Below are positions 47,385 to 60,237 of a DNA stretch of 64,000 nucleotides, piece after piece (the stretch's first letter is position 1; each line of letters starts with the position of its first letter). Position numbers and translations under genes: made by a program. The notes below the pieces were generated by a model. That model saw only the letters and a program-made list of their open reading frames with translations, did no database searches and had not been told where the DNA came from. This stretch comes from Hofstenia miamia (Eukaryota; Xenacoelomorpha; Acoela): NCBI GenBank assembly GCA_004352715.1, contig SCFE01000034.1, positions 2,221,226-2,285,225 of the forward strand. Reading direction: 5' to 3'.

Positions 47385-48384
47385 NNNNNNNNNNNNNNNN
47401 NNNNNNNNNNNNNNNNNNNNNNNNNNNNNNNNNNNNNNNNNNNNNNNNNNNNNNNNNNNNNNNNNNNNNNNNNNNNNNNNNNNNNNNNNNNNNNNNNNNN
47501 NNNNNNNNNNNNNNNNNNNNNNNNNNNNNNNNNNNNNNNNNNNNNNNNNNNNNNNNNNNNNNNNNNNNNNNNNNNNNNNNNNNNNNNNNNNNNNNNNNNN
47601 NNNNNNNNNNNNNNNNNNNNNNNNNNNNNNNNNNNNNNNNNNNNNNNNNNNNNNNNNNNNNNNNNNNNNNNNNNNNNNNNNNNNNNNNNNNNNNNNNNNN
47701 NNNNNNNNNNNNNNNNNNNNNNNNNNNNNNNNNNNNNNNNNNNNNNNNNNNNNNNNNNNNNNNNNNNNNNNNNNNNNNNNNNNNNNNNNNNNNNNNNNNN
47801 NNNNNNNNNNNNNNNNNNNNNNNNNNNNNNNNNNNNNNNNNNNNNNNNNNNNNNNNNNNNNNNNNNNNNNNNNNNNNNNNNNNNNNNNNNNNNNNNNNNN
47901 NNNNNNNNNNNNNNNNNNNNNNNNNNNNNNNNNNNNNNNNNNNNNNNNNNNNNNNNNNNNNNNNNNNNNNNNNNNNNNNNNNNNNNNNNNNNNNNNNNNN
48001 NNNNNNNNNNNNNNNNNNNNNNNNNNNNNNNNNNNNNNNNNNNNNNNNNNNNNNNNNNNNNNNNNNNNNNNNNNNNNNNNNNNNNNNNNNNNNNNNNNNN
48101 NNNNNNNNNNNNNNNNNNNNNNNNNNNNNNNNNNNNNNNNNNNNNNNNNNNNNNNNNNNNNNNNNNNNNNNNNNNNNNNNNNNNNNNNNNNNNNNNNNNN
48201 NNNNNNNNNNNNNNNNNNNNNNNNNNNNNNNNNNNNNNNNNNNNNNNNNNNNNNNNNNNNNNNNNNNNNNNNNNNNNNNNNNNNNNNNNNNNNNNNNNNN
48301 NNNNNNNNNNNNNNNNNNNNNNNNNNNNNNNNNNNNNNNNNNNNNNNNNNNNNNNNNNNNNNNNNNNNNNNNNNNNNNNNNNNN
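47385..48384. other. Assembly gap (1000 N)
   Basis: A run of N with no readable content. The 486 bases before it (46899-47384) are AT-rich with no gene. Confidence 0.99.
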
Positions 48385-49193
48385 AAATTAAAGAAGAATT
48401 TGAGCACAGACGTTATAGTGAATTCTGAATATAGTCTATTTTGAATTAATTTTTTGAGTTTTTGCACGAATAAGTTCTTGATTGATTTCTGCAAAAAGCA
48501 ATGGATTGTCGGTGTACCTAAAACGCTTTTTATGCTATTGACCATTTAATATCAAAATGAGACACCGGGGACATTTTCTGCCATTTGCATTGGAATACCT
48601 AATGAATGAATATTCTGCTATTGGCTAATTTCATAAAAATGGCAGCAGCGTAGGCAAGGTGGACATAATTTTCAACATTGATTTTTTTCTGTTAAATCAT
48701 TAACTTTTTTAAAAAAATTCAAAAATAGAAAAGCTAATATGTGAGATAATCTTGAAGGGTTTGTCTTTTAAATTTTCTTACAGTTTCTAGGGCTTTACCC
48801 CAATTTTGGTGAACAACTTGATCACGACTGAGATCATCCATTTCAGAAAATCCACCTAAAAATTCATGGAAACCGAAATTAATATACGAAGATGTTAGTT
48901 TTCATAAGATCTTCGACATTTCGTGATCATCTTAACAATTGCAAAAAATATTTGCAGCGATAATGAGCGAAATTAATGCATTTCAAAATACAAAGATGAT
49001 TATCGTCACCCTAACTCTGGTAGTGGTCGGTGATAGGTTAGAATTCTATATTTACGGGATATAATGATTCTCTAACGGATGCAGAAAAATCTTTTATGGT
49101 CCTCAATACTCCTTGTACTTAAGCTTTTTTATAGCTTGTTAATTCAAGCTAATTGCTTTCAGTATTGCACTAAATATGATTTTTGAAAATCTC
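48385..49193. other. No recognisable gene between two gaps
   Basis: About 800 bases of AT-rich sequence. I see no coding, RNA gene or clear repeat. Confidence 0.5.
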
Positions 49194-50083
49194 NNNNNNN
49201 NNNNNNNNNNNNNNNNNNNNNNNNNNNNNNNNNNNNNNNNNNNNNNNNNNNNNNNNNNNNNNNNNNNNNNNNNNNNNNNNNNNNNNNNNNNNNNNNNNNN
49301 NNNNNNNNNNNNNNNNNNNNNNNNNNNNNNNNNNNNNNNNNNNNNNNNNNNNNNNNNNNNNNNNNNNNNNNNNNNNNNNNNNNNNNNNNNNNNNNNNNNN
49401 NNNNNNNNNNNNNNNNNNNNNNNNNNNNNNNNNNNNNNNNNNNNNNNNNNNNNNNNNNNNNNNNNNNNNNNNNNNNNNNNNNNNNNNNNNNNNNNNNNNN
49501 NNNNNNNNNNNNNNNNNNNNNNNNNNNNNNNNNNNNNNNNNNNNNNNNNNNNNNNNNNNNNNNNNNNNNNNNNNNNNNNNNNNNNNNNNNNNNNNNNNNN
49601 NNNNNNNNNNNNNNNNNNNNNNNNNNNNNNNNNNNNNNNNNNNNNNNNNNNNNNNNNNNNNNNNNNNNNNNNNNNNNNNNNNNNNNNNNNNNNNNNNNNN
49701 NNNNNNNNNNNNNNNNNNNNNNNNNNNNNNNNNNNNNNNNNNNNNNNNNNNNNNNNNNNNNNNNNNNNNNNNNNNNNNNNNNNNNNNNNNNNNNNNNNNN
49801 NNNNNNNNNNNNNNNNNNNNNNNNNNNNNNNNNNNNNNNNNNNNNNNNNNNNNNNNNNNNNNNNNNNNNNNNNNNNNNNNNNNNNNNNNNNNNNNNNNNN
49901 NNNNNNNNNNNNNNNNNNNNNNNNNNNNNNNNNNNNNNNNNNNNNNNNNNNNNNNNNNNNNNNNNNNNNNNNNNNNNNNNNNNNNNNNNNNNNNNNNNNN
50001 NNNNNNNNNNNNNNNNNNNNNNNNNNNNNNNNNNNNNNNNNNNNNNNNNNNNNNNNNNNNNNNNNNNNNNNNNNNNNNNNNNN
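49194..50083. other. Assembly gap (890 N)
   Basis: A run of N with no readable content. Confidence 0.99.
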
Positions 50084-53000
50084 TATATTAGGGCACTGCA
50101 AATACTCGAAATTCGATTCCAAAACTTCAAGTCGACATTTCAAGTACTCGAAGCCAACTCGATATTACTTTTTTTAGTTTTTGCTTGTAATGCCGAAAAA
50201 TCCATCGAACTTTTCACTATTTTAAATGGAGGGGCTGAATATATCTAAACTTTCCAAGGTTTTTCTTATTTCGCTTGACAAGATAAACGTTTAAAGTTTC
50301 ACAGTAATAATATTTCATTAAATGTAATTAGTTCAATGACGTAGCTGAAATTTAACGGAAATTTTAAACGCCTATTTTGACAAAGGAAATAAGGGAAAGC
50401 TGAAAATATTTATATGGGTTTCTTTTATTTTTCAAGGACTAGAAAATAGTGCACAGCATGAGGTCATATCTATAAAATTTGAGGACAATAATTGAATTTT
50501 GCAATTTCGCCATTAACATGTAAACATCGGGAGTAGCCAGCACAGTAAAGTTAGCAACTACGTAAAAACATGAATGCATGTGGGTTTAGAAGTAGAGGCA
50601 GCTTTTCGGAAGCCCTCTTTTCCAAAAAGCAGCAAATATTTTCACTGCAACCTACTTTCATCTACATCAATGTATTTTGAAGTTTATCAATTTATCCAAT
50701 ACTTTTGCTGCAACCCAAACCTACTATTATTCCATTTATATGTGTGGAAAATGGATTTAAAAGTAAAATAAACTTTAAATTCGTACATATAATAATTCTG
50801 TTCATTATTCATATTTTATCCGTAAGGCTAGGAATATAATGCAAATTAAACTTTTGATAAATCCATCAAAGCATCGCTTCTACTATGCTCAATAAACTAG
50901 AAATTTAATTAAGTCAATAAAAGACAGTTGCTACACATTTAATTTAAGAACCTAGCGAAGTTATGCAAAGAAAATAAATTTAGCGCTAAGCATAAAATTG
51001 GTACTGTAATTAAATTTTATGTCTTGAGTAAATATATTTTAAGTCATTAAACTTCTTTCTTTCGTTCTCATTTCATTACAAAGACTTCCATCAATTGCTA
51101 CTTCTTAGCAGATTCATTTGGAATAACTTACGGATATTGATTTTTAATAAAAAAGAAATTAACTATGGTAATTATAATTATAATCATTATATTGTTTTCG
51201 TCAGCCAGTAAATATTAAAATGAATTCGACAAGTCTGTAGCCACATTCAAATGGAAATTGTTAAAGAATGTTATTATACTTCCAATTATTAAATTGTGAT
51301 AAAGCGGTATTGGAATTTCAAATTCATATTTTTCAAGTCAAATATCGTCAATGCCAACATATTTTATCTAAAACAGTGGTTAGGCAAAATATGTTTATAC
51401 GCAAACTTCTAGTAATGAGATTTAATAAGAAAATCACTAATTTGGGAAAACAACGGAAATTTCCGTTGATTCCATGTAAAAATATTCAATATCAAAATAC
51501 TATTTAAATTCTCATATTCTTTTAAAAATTCCATTTAAAGCGGCTCAATCTTTTTTGTTTTTAAGATATTGTAAGAAAATTGGACATTAGAAGATAGTAT
51601 ATTTCAACCAGTTACAAATGAGAGTAAAAAATAACTTACGAGGCTTCAAATTTACGAGGCGTTTATTAAAAGGGGAAATATGAAACTATCGTGCCATGAA
51701 ACAAGTTAAACTCTATATATTATAATTTTCCTAACAACTGTTAGCGAATAGAAAGCAACCAATCAAAAATTATGAAACTGTTCACAATATTTAAAAGTGA
51801 GTGTAAATTATGTGAATGAGCACCGAATTGAAATTAATTAGTAACTAATACACACAGTAATTAATGCGCAGATCAAACCATAGAATTCGCATTCTATTAT
51901 TTTGTAAAGGGCGATTCCTTTCGGTCAATACACAGTGAAACTAGAGGTATGTGGCTAAGAACAATTAAGTAGTAGTATCGCTTTTACATAAAAATTTTCT
52001 TAAAAAAATCAATAAAGGTAAGCGCGAGCAAAATTTTATAAAAAGGAAAACCTAATTTTTGTTGAATTTTAAATTTAGAATTTTAATATCATTAAATATA
52101 TCATTATTTTTAATGGTAGTACAAAAGGAAATTCGGCCATTTCGCCACTTATCAGTGAAATATGATTAACCTGAGGATGTCATGCTCTTGCAGCATTCTA
52201 ATGTGCTTAATATAATAATTTTTGAAATTTTATGCAATTTACTTTAGTTTCGTACAGTCGGGGACGAAAGGGTTGCGCCAGTGAATTGCTCACTTAAGCG
52301 AAAGGGAAGCGAAAAATGCAAAGCGACGTGGGAAGGGTTGCCCATTTTGTTGAAAAAGCAATGATGGGCGTCAATATAGTTGAGGGATTCCGGAACCAGT
52401 AGCAGAGAGGAGTATATAATATAAATCAAAATTCTACACCTCCTAAATTTAGAGGTTGTACATACGCTTTGAAGTATTCCAGTTCTATAAATGCGCAATT
52501 CAGGTTGATATGGTTGTTAGTTTCATAGATGATTGGCTTATAAAAACTCAATAAAAAGTAAGAAAGCATAAATTATCTTTCACTATTTTATATTTTTTGA
52601 ATGGACATTAATTTTACATAGCTTATTAACATTATACACAAGGATGTTCTTACAGGGCGACAAAAAACAATGGTTAATTTTAAGTATCTATGAATTTAGA
52701 GCTAACAAGTAGAATTATGAAATAAGATTTCTTGAAGCAAAAATTCCAAAATTTCTTGCGAGGTGTATATACCTCCTTTCCAATAGTTACAAGCTATATT
52801 AAATTTCAATCATTTCCTTCATTTATGTAGCAGTTAACAGAATTAGCAGATTACAATAGTTCAAGTAAAAAGAACATCAGAAGTATCAAGGGATCTCGTA
52901 GTTAGTGAGGTAACACTTAAAAAATTGAGTTAAAATGGCTTTATCAAAAATTCAACAAAGGCCAGTTGCACTGAAGAAAGCTACGAAAAACCTATGAAAC

Positions 53001-56000
53001 ATAGAATATGCTAGAAAAAATTGAACGCAATCCCAATTGTGAGATAAGATAATTGCAAAGTTGCAATTGAAAGAACCATCAGTAAAAATCCTAATCAAAG
53101 ATTGGAAATTGTCGTATAAAATTCTTCTTCACACTATGGTTGTTAATTGAAAAAATGCTTCAAATGCAGGATTTCTACAAAACTGGTCAAATTTGTTACA
53201 GTCTCATTGGCTCTATTGGAATTTTTTTCCTACTTACTTTGGCTTAATGTTAATGAACAGCTTTTTCAAGTAAAACTATCCACCATAACAGATCAAAAAT
53301 TAGCTGTCTGAGATATTGTAAACTATAGCTGAGTGTCTTCATTGATCACTATCTGCTTCACTTTATATATATATATTCCACCTCAAAATGGACATTGCAA
53401 GGACTAAAACATAAAATTTTTTCTTTCTTGTAATTTATTTTTATCATTCGATTTGCTATAATTTAAGAGTTGTTTCCATTTAATTTCTTAAACATTTTTG
53501 GACATACTGTATTTGAGGTCATTATTTGATAATTGTGATATGCTAGACCTCTCCTAAAGTAAAGGAAACTATGGTGTCTTAGAATAGTCTTTTATACATT
53601 AGTAATCCTTAAATCTTAAAATTAAGCACAACTTTCATTCTAGTGAACGCTATTCTACAACTACTAGTTATTTCTACTAATCAAACCTTGAAAGAGATAT
53701 ATTTTCTAAGAAAGATAAACACTTTAGTATATAGCATTGGTTAATGTGTGATGGCAATAAATTGATATTAGAGACGTATCAGAGTAATATAATAGTTTGA
53801 ATATCAGCAATAGGCCTAAAACGTGTAGCATTATTGTATTTTGTCAATTACCAACATGTTCAATTATTCAATTCTTCAAAGCCTTTATCATGAGTCACCT
53901 TAGCTGCACATATATGTTATTTATTGACTTGAACAGCATACTTTATAATTATCTTGACGTGTATTTGAGATGGACATTAAATGTTTCAAAGAAAAACTCC
54001 TCTAAAACTAAGCATTACATTTTTAGGTCACTTCTCTTTCTAAAACAGCTCATTATATTATGTTAGATATTTAAGCTCATCATATCATTAGAACTCTGGG
54101 ATGACCAAAAAACAGAAAACAAGATCAAACAAAACATTGAAAAATTACAATCTCTTAAAAATGAATATTTATTTTTCTTAAAATATATTTCTGGTAATTC
54201 ATCGCTAAGATACACATTTTACAATAACTGATAATTGAAGTAGACTGAAATATTTGTTTTTGAGGATTTAATGACGCCATTTAGGCAAATTGCCGGTTAC
54301 ATAACATAATTGCAAGCAATTACCTGAAATTATTGACTGAATTACTAAACATTTTTTTATTTGTGTTTTAAAAAAATCGCTCATGATTTTGATACTTTGT
54401 AGCAGATTGTGCCAAACAATGAAATAAGAAACACACCTAAATCAAAAAATTCCAAAGGGTATGTACAGGGGGTTCCATTGCTTAAATATTTAAAGTTCCA
54501 TTGTATTTTATGTGATACGATATAAATTCAGATAGGTAGACTTGCATATTTCCCAAATGTTTGGAATAGCTTTATGTTCATCATCCCGGATTACTCCTCA
54601 AACATTTATGGACGGGTTAAATTTAGTTTTCTTTCTGCCATATCGAGCTTTATGAAGCACCTTAGCAGGTCAATGAACATACTTTCTTCTTCGTTGATAA
54701 GGTTCAATCTTTGATTAATTCACTTATCAGCCTCTTTCAATCTGAAACAAACCACTCCAATTTAGAATGAATGCCTTTTTTTGAATATGAGTTGGCTTTA
54801 GCTTTGACATCGTGGCAAAAACTCTTCCGTGCTATCAATTGCAGATTAAGTAAATTCTGATTGATCTATTGAAAAACTTGAGACCATTGAAGGTGCTATT
54901 TATCGCATTCTACTTAATAAAAGAACTGGCTGAAGATGCTGCAAATAAAAAAATTTCTATATTTCTGATAGCAACTACAATTCGAAGTGTTTTAGTCAAC
55001 AACTACCAGATCAATGGGTCTGTAACTGCAACAAGAGACAGGTACATTAAATATTATTAGTGGTTAAAATAGGAAATGTACTAAATATTTCTTTTATATA
55101 TTTGATTTTCTCGTTTGTGCAAAGAATTTTGTCCATGACTTTATATTCCTTTAAAATTTCAATGAAAACAAGTTACATTTACATGTACTTTGTGATTTTA
55201 ATGCATAAGTTATATATATATATATATATATATACATAAATATATGTATATATATCAAAGAAAGCAAATTTTGAAATAACCATGAAAACAAAGCACACAA
55301 AGACCTGTGGGGCTTTATTACTTACATAGCATAAGTTATGCTGCATAACAAAGAAAACATCATGAATAAACAATGTAATTTAGGAAAGAATGAGATTAAA
55401 TTACTTTAGTGNATATATATGTATATTATGGTGAACGAAAATGTCATCTCTTTCTGAAATGCAAACTGTTACACATTTTCCAATGAGCTTTTTAATATTC
55501 TTCTTCAAAACCAATTATAATTTGCACTATCATTTAGAAAACATGACATTTTTTATTCACTTTTGATTTTAGTAAAGCATTAAGAAAAAACTCAAATTAT
55601 ATAAATTGTTTTATCATTTAGAAAACATGACATTTTTTATTCACTTTTGATTTTAGTAAAGCATTAAGAAAAAATTCAAATTGTATTAATTGTTTGAGTT
55701 TCTAATCATGGACATACATTTGGACACGTATGTTGTAGTATTTTACTATTGTTCGGACAGGATCATGTGCACATTAAAATCACAGAGAATAATTTTGTAA
55801 CAAAAAATTATGCAAATGTGACTCTAATAATGGACTAGTTAATTTTTTGCGATTTATTGAAAAGGATGGTGTCATTAAATGTTTTCCTGGGTAATGTAAC
55901 TTTTTTTTCAGAATGTAAATTTGTATTTTGATATTCTTCACATTTGCTAAGCATTTTGAATTTTCACATTTTATTGACAAAAACAATTATTAAAAATTCC

Positions 56001-56027
56001 AAAATTTAATTTTGAAATTACAGAACA
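50084..56027. other. Long AT-rich stretch with no recognised gene
   Basis: No convincing coding was found. It contains simple repeats: (TA)n near 53366 and at 55210-55232. It also holds an 84-bp tandem duplication (55529-55696), a single N at 55412 inside TA-rich sequence, and a GC-richer island near 52255-52400. It could be intron or intergenic DNA. Confidence 0.45.
55529..55696. repeat. 84-bp tandem duplication
   Basis: Two adjacent units start atcatttagaaaacatgaca (55529-55612, 55613-55696) with a handful of differences in the last 30 bases. Confidence 0.85.
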
Positions 56028-56222
56028 TTACATAGGAGACTGATTGAAAGTATATTCAATTGTATAGCACTCGAGCATGTTTTCTACAAATAATTCTAGC
56101 ATCATTGCAGAAATGTCTTTACTGTCTATCTCAGTCGACTTCCTGAAATGATCCAACATTGTCAAAACCTGCACTGTATAGTCATACCTGTGGTAGTCTG
56201 TTTTATGTAGATCATTAATCAT
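56028..56222 (-). CDS. Possible host exon or small ORF, unrecognised
   Basis: A 64-codon minus frame from an ATG (56222) to a TAA (56028). The residues (DYHRYDYTVQVLTMLDHF, then STEIDSKDISAMMLELFVE) have a balanced, coding-like composition unlike the Lys/Asn/Phe-rich noise around them. It could be a terminal exon: an AG lies just before ACTACCACAGG near 56203. I recognise no family and see no partner exons. Confidence 0.25.
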   Translation of the reverse strand: MINDLHKTDYHRYDYTVQVLTMLDHFRKSTEIDSKDISAMMLELFVENMLECYTIEYTFNQSPM

Positions 56223-57599
56223 TTTGCTCTTTTCAACAAATTTATATCATATTGAAATTTTTAGCACACCAATAACAATTTCAAAAATTAATCAAGACTA
56301 GAAGTTTTTAAGGATCTATAATTTCACGATTAAAAAAATTCTACAATTGGAAAACGAAATATTGCCTTAACGATTGTTGCATCTTTTCATTTCAAATTTC
56401 CTTGAAACAGATTTGTATATCTAAAACACAAACAAGTGATTTCAATAAAAATGTCTACATAAAGTTTAAAAATATTTCATGTTAAATTAAAGATAATGGG
56501 TATTTTCACCAAAGTTATTCTTCGAGGAAGGCGGTGATATTTCGGAGATATCACAGTAAAATAATTTACTGCAAAATTTTGAGCACTGGCCAACATTCTC
56601 AGCAAAACTATGTTTCTATATCTTTTCTGTANTCAAGGGGGGTGCTCAGCCCCACTGGCTAAACTCTATTGGACAGTCAGTCCTTTTGTTAAAGCTTTGT
56701 TACAATTTGAATTTTATTTGTTGATAAATTAAATTACGTAAAAATGTAATATAGAAATTCACTACTCAAATTTCTGTCCCTTCTTGTTAGTGATTTAAGA
56801 GTACAGTCCTGAGAATCTTCTTTTTTTAATGCAACACAATTGGTTTTCATTAGAATTCCAATAATTTTTAGTGATAAAACATAGAAAAGCAGGAATCATA
56901 TTACTCTACATATATTTAACTATATTGGATATCAAGTTATGTTGGCATATCTTGTTTACTCCATGCAGATTTAATTTCTCTAACTAGATTCGACATGGAA
57001 TACTTTTTATATTATCTATTTCTTGACTGTAAAACAACCATTTTTCAAATAAATATTTCTTGATTTTCATTCTACTTAAATTCTTGTAAGAAATAGTATT
57101 TGCATTTTCTTCCTTTGTTCTTGATGCAATGCAGCGTGGTTTCAAATTACAATATAAAGAAATATACCAATGTACTAGAAATAGATTGGAATCACTAAGC
57201 AACAAAATATACCATTCTTATAAATTGAGCTATTTATATGAAAACATTAGCTATAGTAGTTAGGTTAGTAGCATCTATTATTTTGCTTGCTATGGATTTA
57301 CTCAAAGCATGCTTTTAAAAAGACCCATAGTTTACACTCCTGCTAATCTACTCAGCCAGTTCAATTTCTGATTATTGAAAAAATTTATAACTTGAACGAA
57401 ATAAATCACATTTATTTTGCTATATGAGTAAACATTTATAAAACTTCATGGTCAACGGGCTACTTGAGGAAAATCATAAAAATTATATTTTTAAAAATAG
57501 GGATAAATAGTCTTATTCAGATTAGAAAAGTTCATTTGAAGCCATGCAACAGTTTAGGCACTCCACTTATATATATATATATAGGCTGTCCACTATGAT
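56223..57599. other. No recognisable gene
   Basis: AT-rich sequence with a single N at 56632 and a short (TA)n near 57570. Nothing else supported. Confidence 0.45.
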
Positions 57600-57920
57600 G
57601 CTTCTTCAGAGGTCACCTGAAAAAACGTAATCTCTCAAGGGTTGTGGTCTGCTCGGTCATCTGATTTGACCACGGCTGATTTTTTCTTATTGAGTTCTCG
57701 GAAGGAAAAGTTTTCTCCAGGAATACTTACACCATTATGGAGCTTCGAACGGCGAAAACATGTGACTTTGAAACAATTGCTTAGAAAAAATTGAAGATAG
57801 TCGTCTTGAACATGGATGAACGTTCGAAAGACTGTCTGGAAATCGAAGGCGCATTGGAGAGCATGCTTGCATGCAATGTTGAAAATCAGTGGCCAATAAG
57901 GCCATTCCCTTGCCAACCAT
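57600..57920 (+). pseudogene. DDE transposase C-terminal fragment (Tc1/mariner-like)
   Basis: Two + frames together give a C-terminal transposase pattern. One frame has ARSSDLTTADFFLLSS, the equivalent of W.aRSPDLt..DFFLWg with the third catalytic Asp region. The other has TYTIMELRTAKTCDFETIA and DERSKDCLEIEGALESML, matching the P.t..ELr..I.......m..rv......R...C....G.hie.l tail. A frameshift near 57720 and one stop separate them. No inverted repeats or N-terminal part were seen. Confidence 0.55.
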
Positions 57921-58465
57921 AACCAACAAAACAAAATGTTTTAAAAATCTTAAAATTTCAGAATTTTACAAAGAAATTATTATGTTATTCTATATAATGT
58001 ATGCATTACATTAAAGTTTGATTTCAATTTTCAAAAAAAGTTTTTATCAGTTTCTTATAGCCATTTAATGGCATTACTGCATAGATCTGCCATCTAGCGG
58101 ACAAATATTTATAATTATGTCTGATCAAATTAAATTGTCATAACAAATGAAAATAACTACCGGTACCCTTCAGTAGTTGATAACGCAATCTAGTATGCTA
58201 GCTCTTGTTATTATAAGCACTAAATAAGGAATTAAATGGTTTGCATCAAGTTGTTCAATCTTTAGGATAATATGCAATACACATCATCAGTAGACTGGTG
58301 GTGAGAAACATGCGGTGGTTGTGGCCGCGGACGGCATCAGTCTCCCACTGGTGGCATTAGTAGCGAACTCAGTCATCAATAATGAATGATCAAATGCTAA
58401 CAAGTAAGACCTTTTTCATGAGTTTCATTGCTATATCCATTTATTATAAATAGCTTTCTTAAAAT

Positions 58466-58682
58466 TCTTAGTTTGTAAAGAATTATAATATATATGTTAA
58501 AAGAATTTTCAAAATATTTTCTTCATTAATATTTGGGCATCTTGTAATTAACTTTTATATAAAAAGTGACGATTGAGCAGAAAAAAATTTTCACGATTTA
58601 GGAAAGTACTTTTTAAAATTGCATTTAATTGTAAAATTTTAAATTTTTGCTAAGTTTCGCAGATTTGTCTGCCCATTATAGA
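58466..58682. repeat. Fragment shared with the nested element at 24.2-24.45 kb
   Basis: This stretch aligns along its length with 24236-24452: ttttcaaaatattttcttca against ttttcaaaataatttattca, ttaggaaagtac in both, and attttaaatttttg.taa in both. Several CG here are CA or TG there. It lies just 5' of LINE copy 3. The preceding 57921-58465 holds no gene. A CpG-richer patch there (gtggccgcggacggcatc near 58320) might be the LINE 5' UTR. Confidence 0.65.
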
Positions 58683-58762
58683 AGTTCCCACGTAAGTTGT
58701 TGTTAACTTTTTAAGTAACGCATTTTTGAATTTCTATAGTAAAATTTGAATACATCTGAATT

Positions 58763-59763
58763 ATGTCATTATATTCAGATGTTTCTAAGCACAGTAATGA
58801 TCAGGAATCGAAGATAACGAATCTCTTAAATTCATTCACTGATCTAGAATATTATATAAATGGCTTAAATATTCACAGTCAAAACAAATTAGACTGTAAT
58901 GGTTTTATTGCAAAGATTAAGCAAAATTTCTTAACTTGCCTTAAAGATGAGAAAAGACACTCTTCAAATAAGGAAAATTCAAATGAATTTAATATCATCT
59001 CCCCTCAAAATGATAAGAAATATATGACCCCAAAACTCATAATTTCAAACAAAACACTAAAAAATAAAGATGGTTCTTTAAATGAAAAGGAATGCAAGAA
59101 GGTTATGAACAACATTGAAAAATCCATCAAAAAAATGGAAATGTCTCCAATTGATCAAGCAATTGTGTCAAAAAATAATATTGTTCTTTTTTGCCAATCC
59201 GAAGAAAAGGCAGAAAAAACAATGGAGGAATTGGGAAAAATAAAAGGCATTAATATAAAAAAATCGAGTAAATTTTTGCCTAAGCTTAAGTTATCGAATA
59301 TACCAATATATGAAGATATTGAAGATATTAACAACTTCAAAGTCAAACTTTACGATTCTAATCCTATTCTAAAAAATGTTTGCACTGAGGAATTAACTGT
59401 TATTTTTTCAAACGTTAATAACCTCAAAAAATGTAAAGAAGTAATTGTAAAAGTTTCACCTAAACTAAGAAATACAATGATAAACAACAAAATTCGATAT
59501 GGTTTAAGTATCATCCATATAATTGATCATCACTACATAAAAATGTGCAGTTCATATGGAGGCTATGGTCATTCTACAAAGACTTGCAAATGTGATGATA
59601 TTTGCTGTATGTATTGTACAGAAAATCACAATTACAAAAATTGTCCAAACAAAGATACAAAGAACATTCACAAATGCATTAATTGTTTAAGATCAAACAT
59701 CAAAAACTCTCAAGTTCATAATGCATTTAGTCCACACTGCCCAATATACCAAATGCAAAAAAA
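58763..59763 (+). CDS. LINE copy 3 ORF1, gag-like RNA-binding protein (3' end in gap)
   Basis: An open frame of 333 codons runs from ATG at 58763 into the N gap. The N-terminal 120 residues are charged and probably helical. Residues 139-165 (NNIVLFCQSEEKAEKTMEEL) and 173-240 look like the RRM/PRE_C2HC-type region of Jockey gags. Zinc knuckles follow: C262-x12-C275 (CSSYGGYGHSTKTC, Tyr265 in place of the second Cys), C282MYC..H289..C294, and C305INC..H319..C326. The product should bind its own RNA in the ribonucleoprotein. LINE copy 1 shares the Tyr substitution, so it is ancestral to this family and not decay. The true stop probably lies just inside the gap, judging from copy 2. Confidence 0.85.
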
Positions 59764-59960
59764 NNNNNNNNNNNNNNNNNNNNNNNNNNNNNNNNNNNNN
59801 NNNNNNNNNNNNNNNNNNNNNNNNNNNNNNNNNNNNNNNNNNNNNNNNNNNNNNNNNNNNNNNNNNNNNNNNNNNNNNNNNNNNNNNNNNNNNNNNNNNN
59901 NNNNNNNNNNNNNNNNNNNNNNNNNNNNNNNNNNNNNNNNNNNNNNNNNNNNNNNNNNNN
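59764..59960. other. Assembly gap (197 N)
   Basis: A run of N between LINE ORF1 and the inverted repeat copy. Confidence 0.99.
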
Positions 59961-60190
59961 TACGATAAATGTGCCCACAATGGGGTTGTTATAATACGGT
60001 ATATATTAACGCGATGTAATGCAAACATTTGTGATATTATCAAAGTGAAATTACTCATACCAAAAATGGCCTTAATATGTAAATCAATTAAAAGCATTAC
60101 TAATTGAAAATCCAGACATACTTAAAAATATCTGACGTCACTAAAAACCCATTAGCGGAGATGTAAATCAAGTAGGTGACTCACTAATTA
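59961..60190. repeat. Inverted copy of the 44.4-44.65 kb repeat
   Basis: Reverse complement of 44395-44652, starting tacgataaatgtgcccac at the gap edge. It replaces or interrupts the endonuclease part of LINE copy 3. One end is hidden in the gap. Confidence 0.8.
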
Positions 60191-60237
60191 ACATTTGCAA
60201 ACACTCCCTCGATATTGCAGAGCTCAAGGTCATTTTG

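Noticed and set aside
47361-48545. Long open frames through 44.7-45.1, 47.4-48.4, 49.2-50.1 and 59.76-59.96 kb
   Set aside because: They are open only because N runs contain no stops.
52244-52498. Minus-strand 84-codon frame in a GC-richer island
   Set aside because: It stands out in composition but I found no domain, splice context or homology pattern, and the island could be a small repeat.
55210-55250. CRISPR-like or regulatory array in TA-rich repeats
   Set aside because: It is a simple TA microsatellite. No spaced direct repeats are seen anywhere in the window, and the sequence is eukaryotic.
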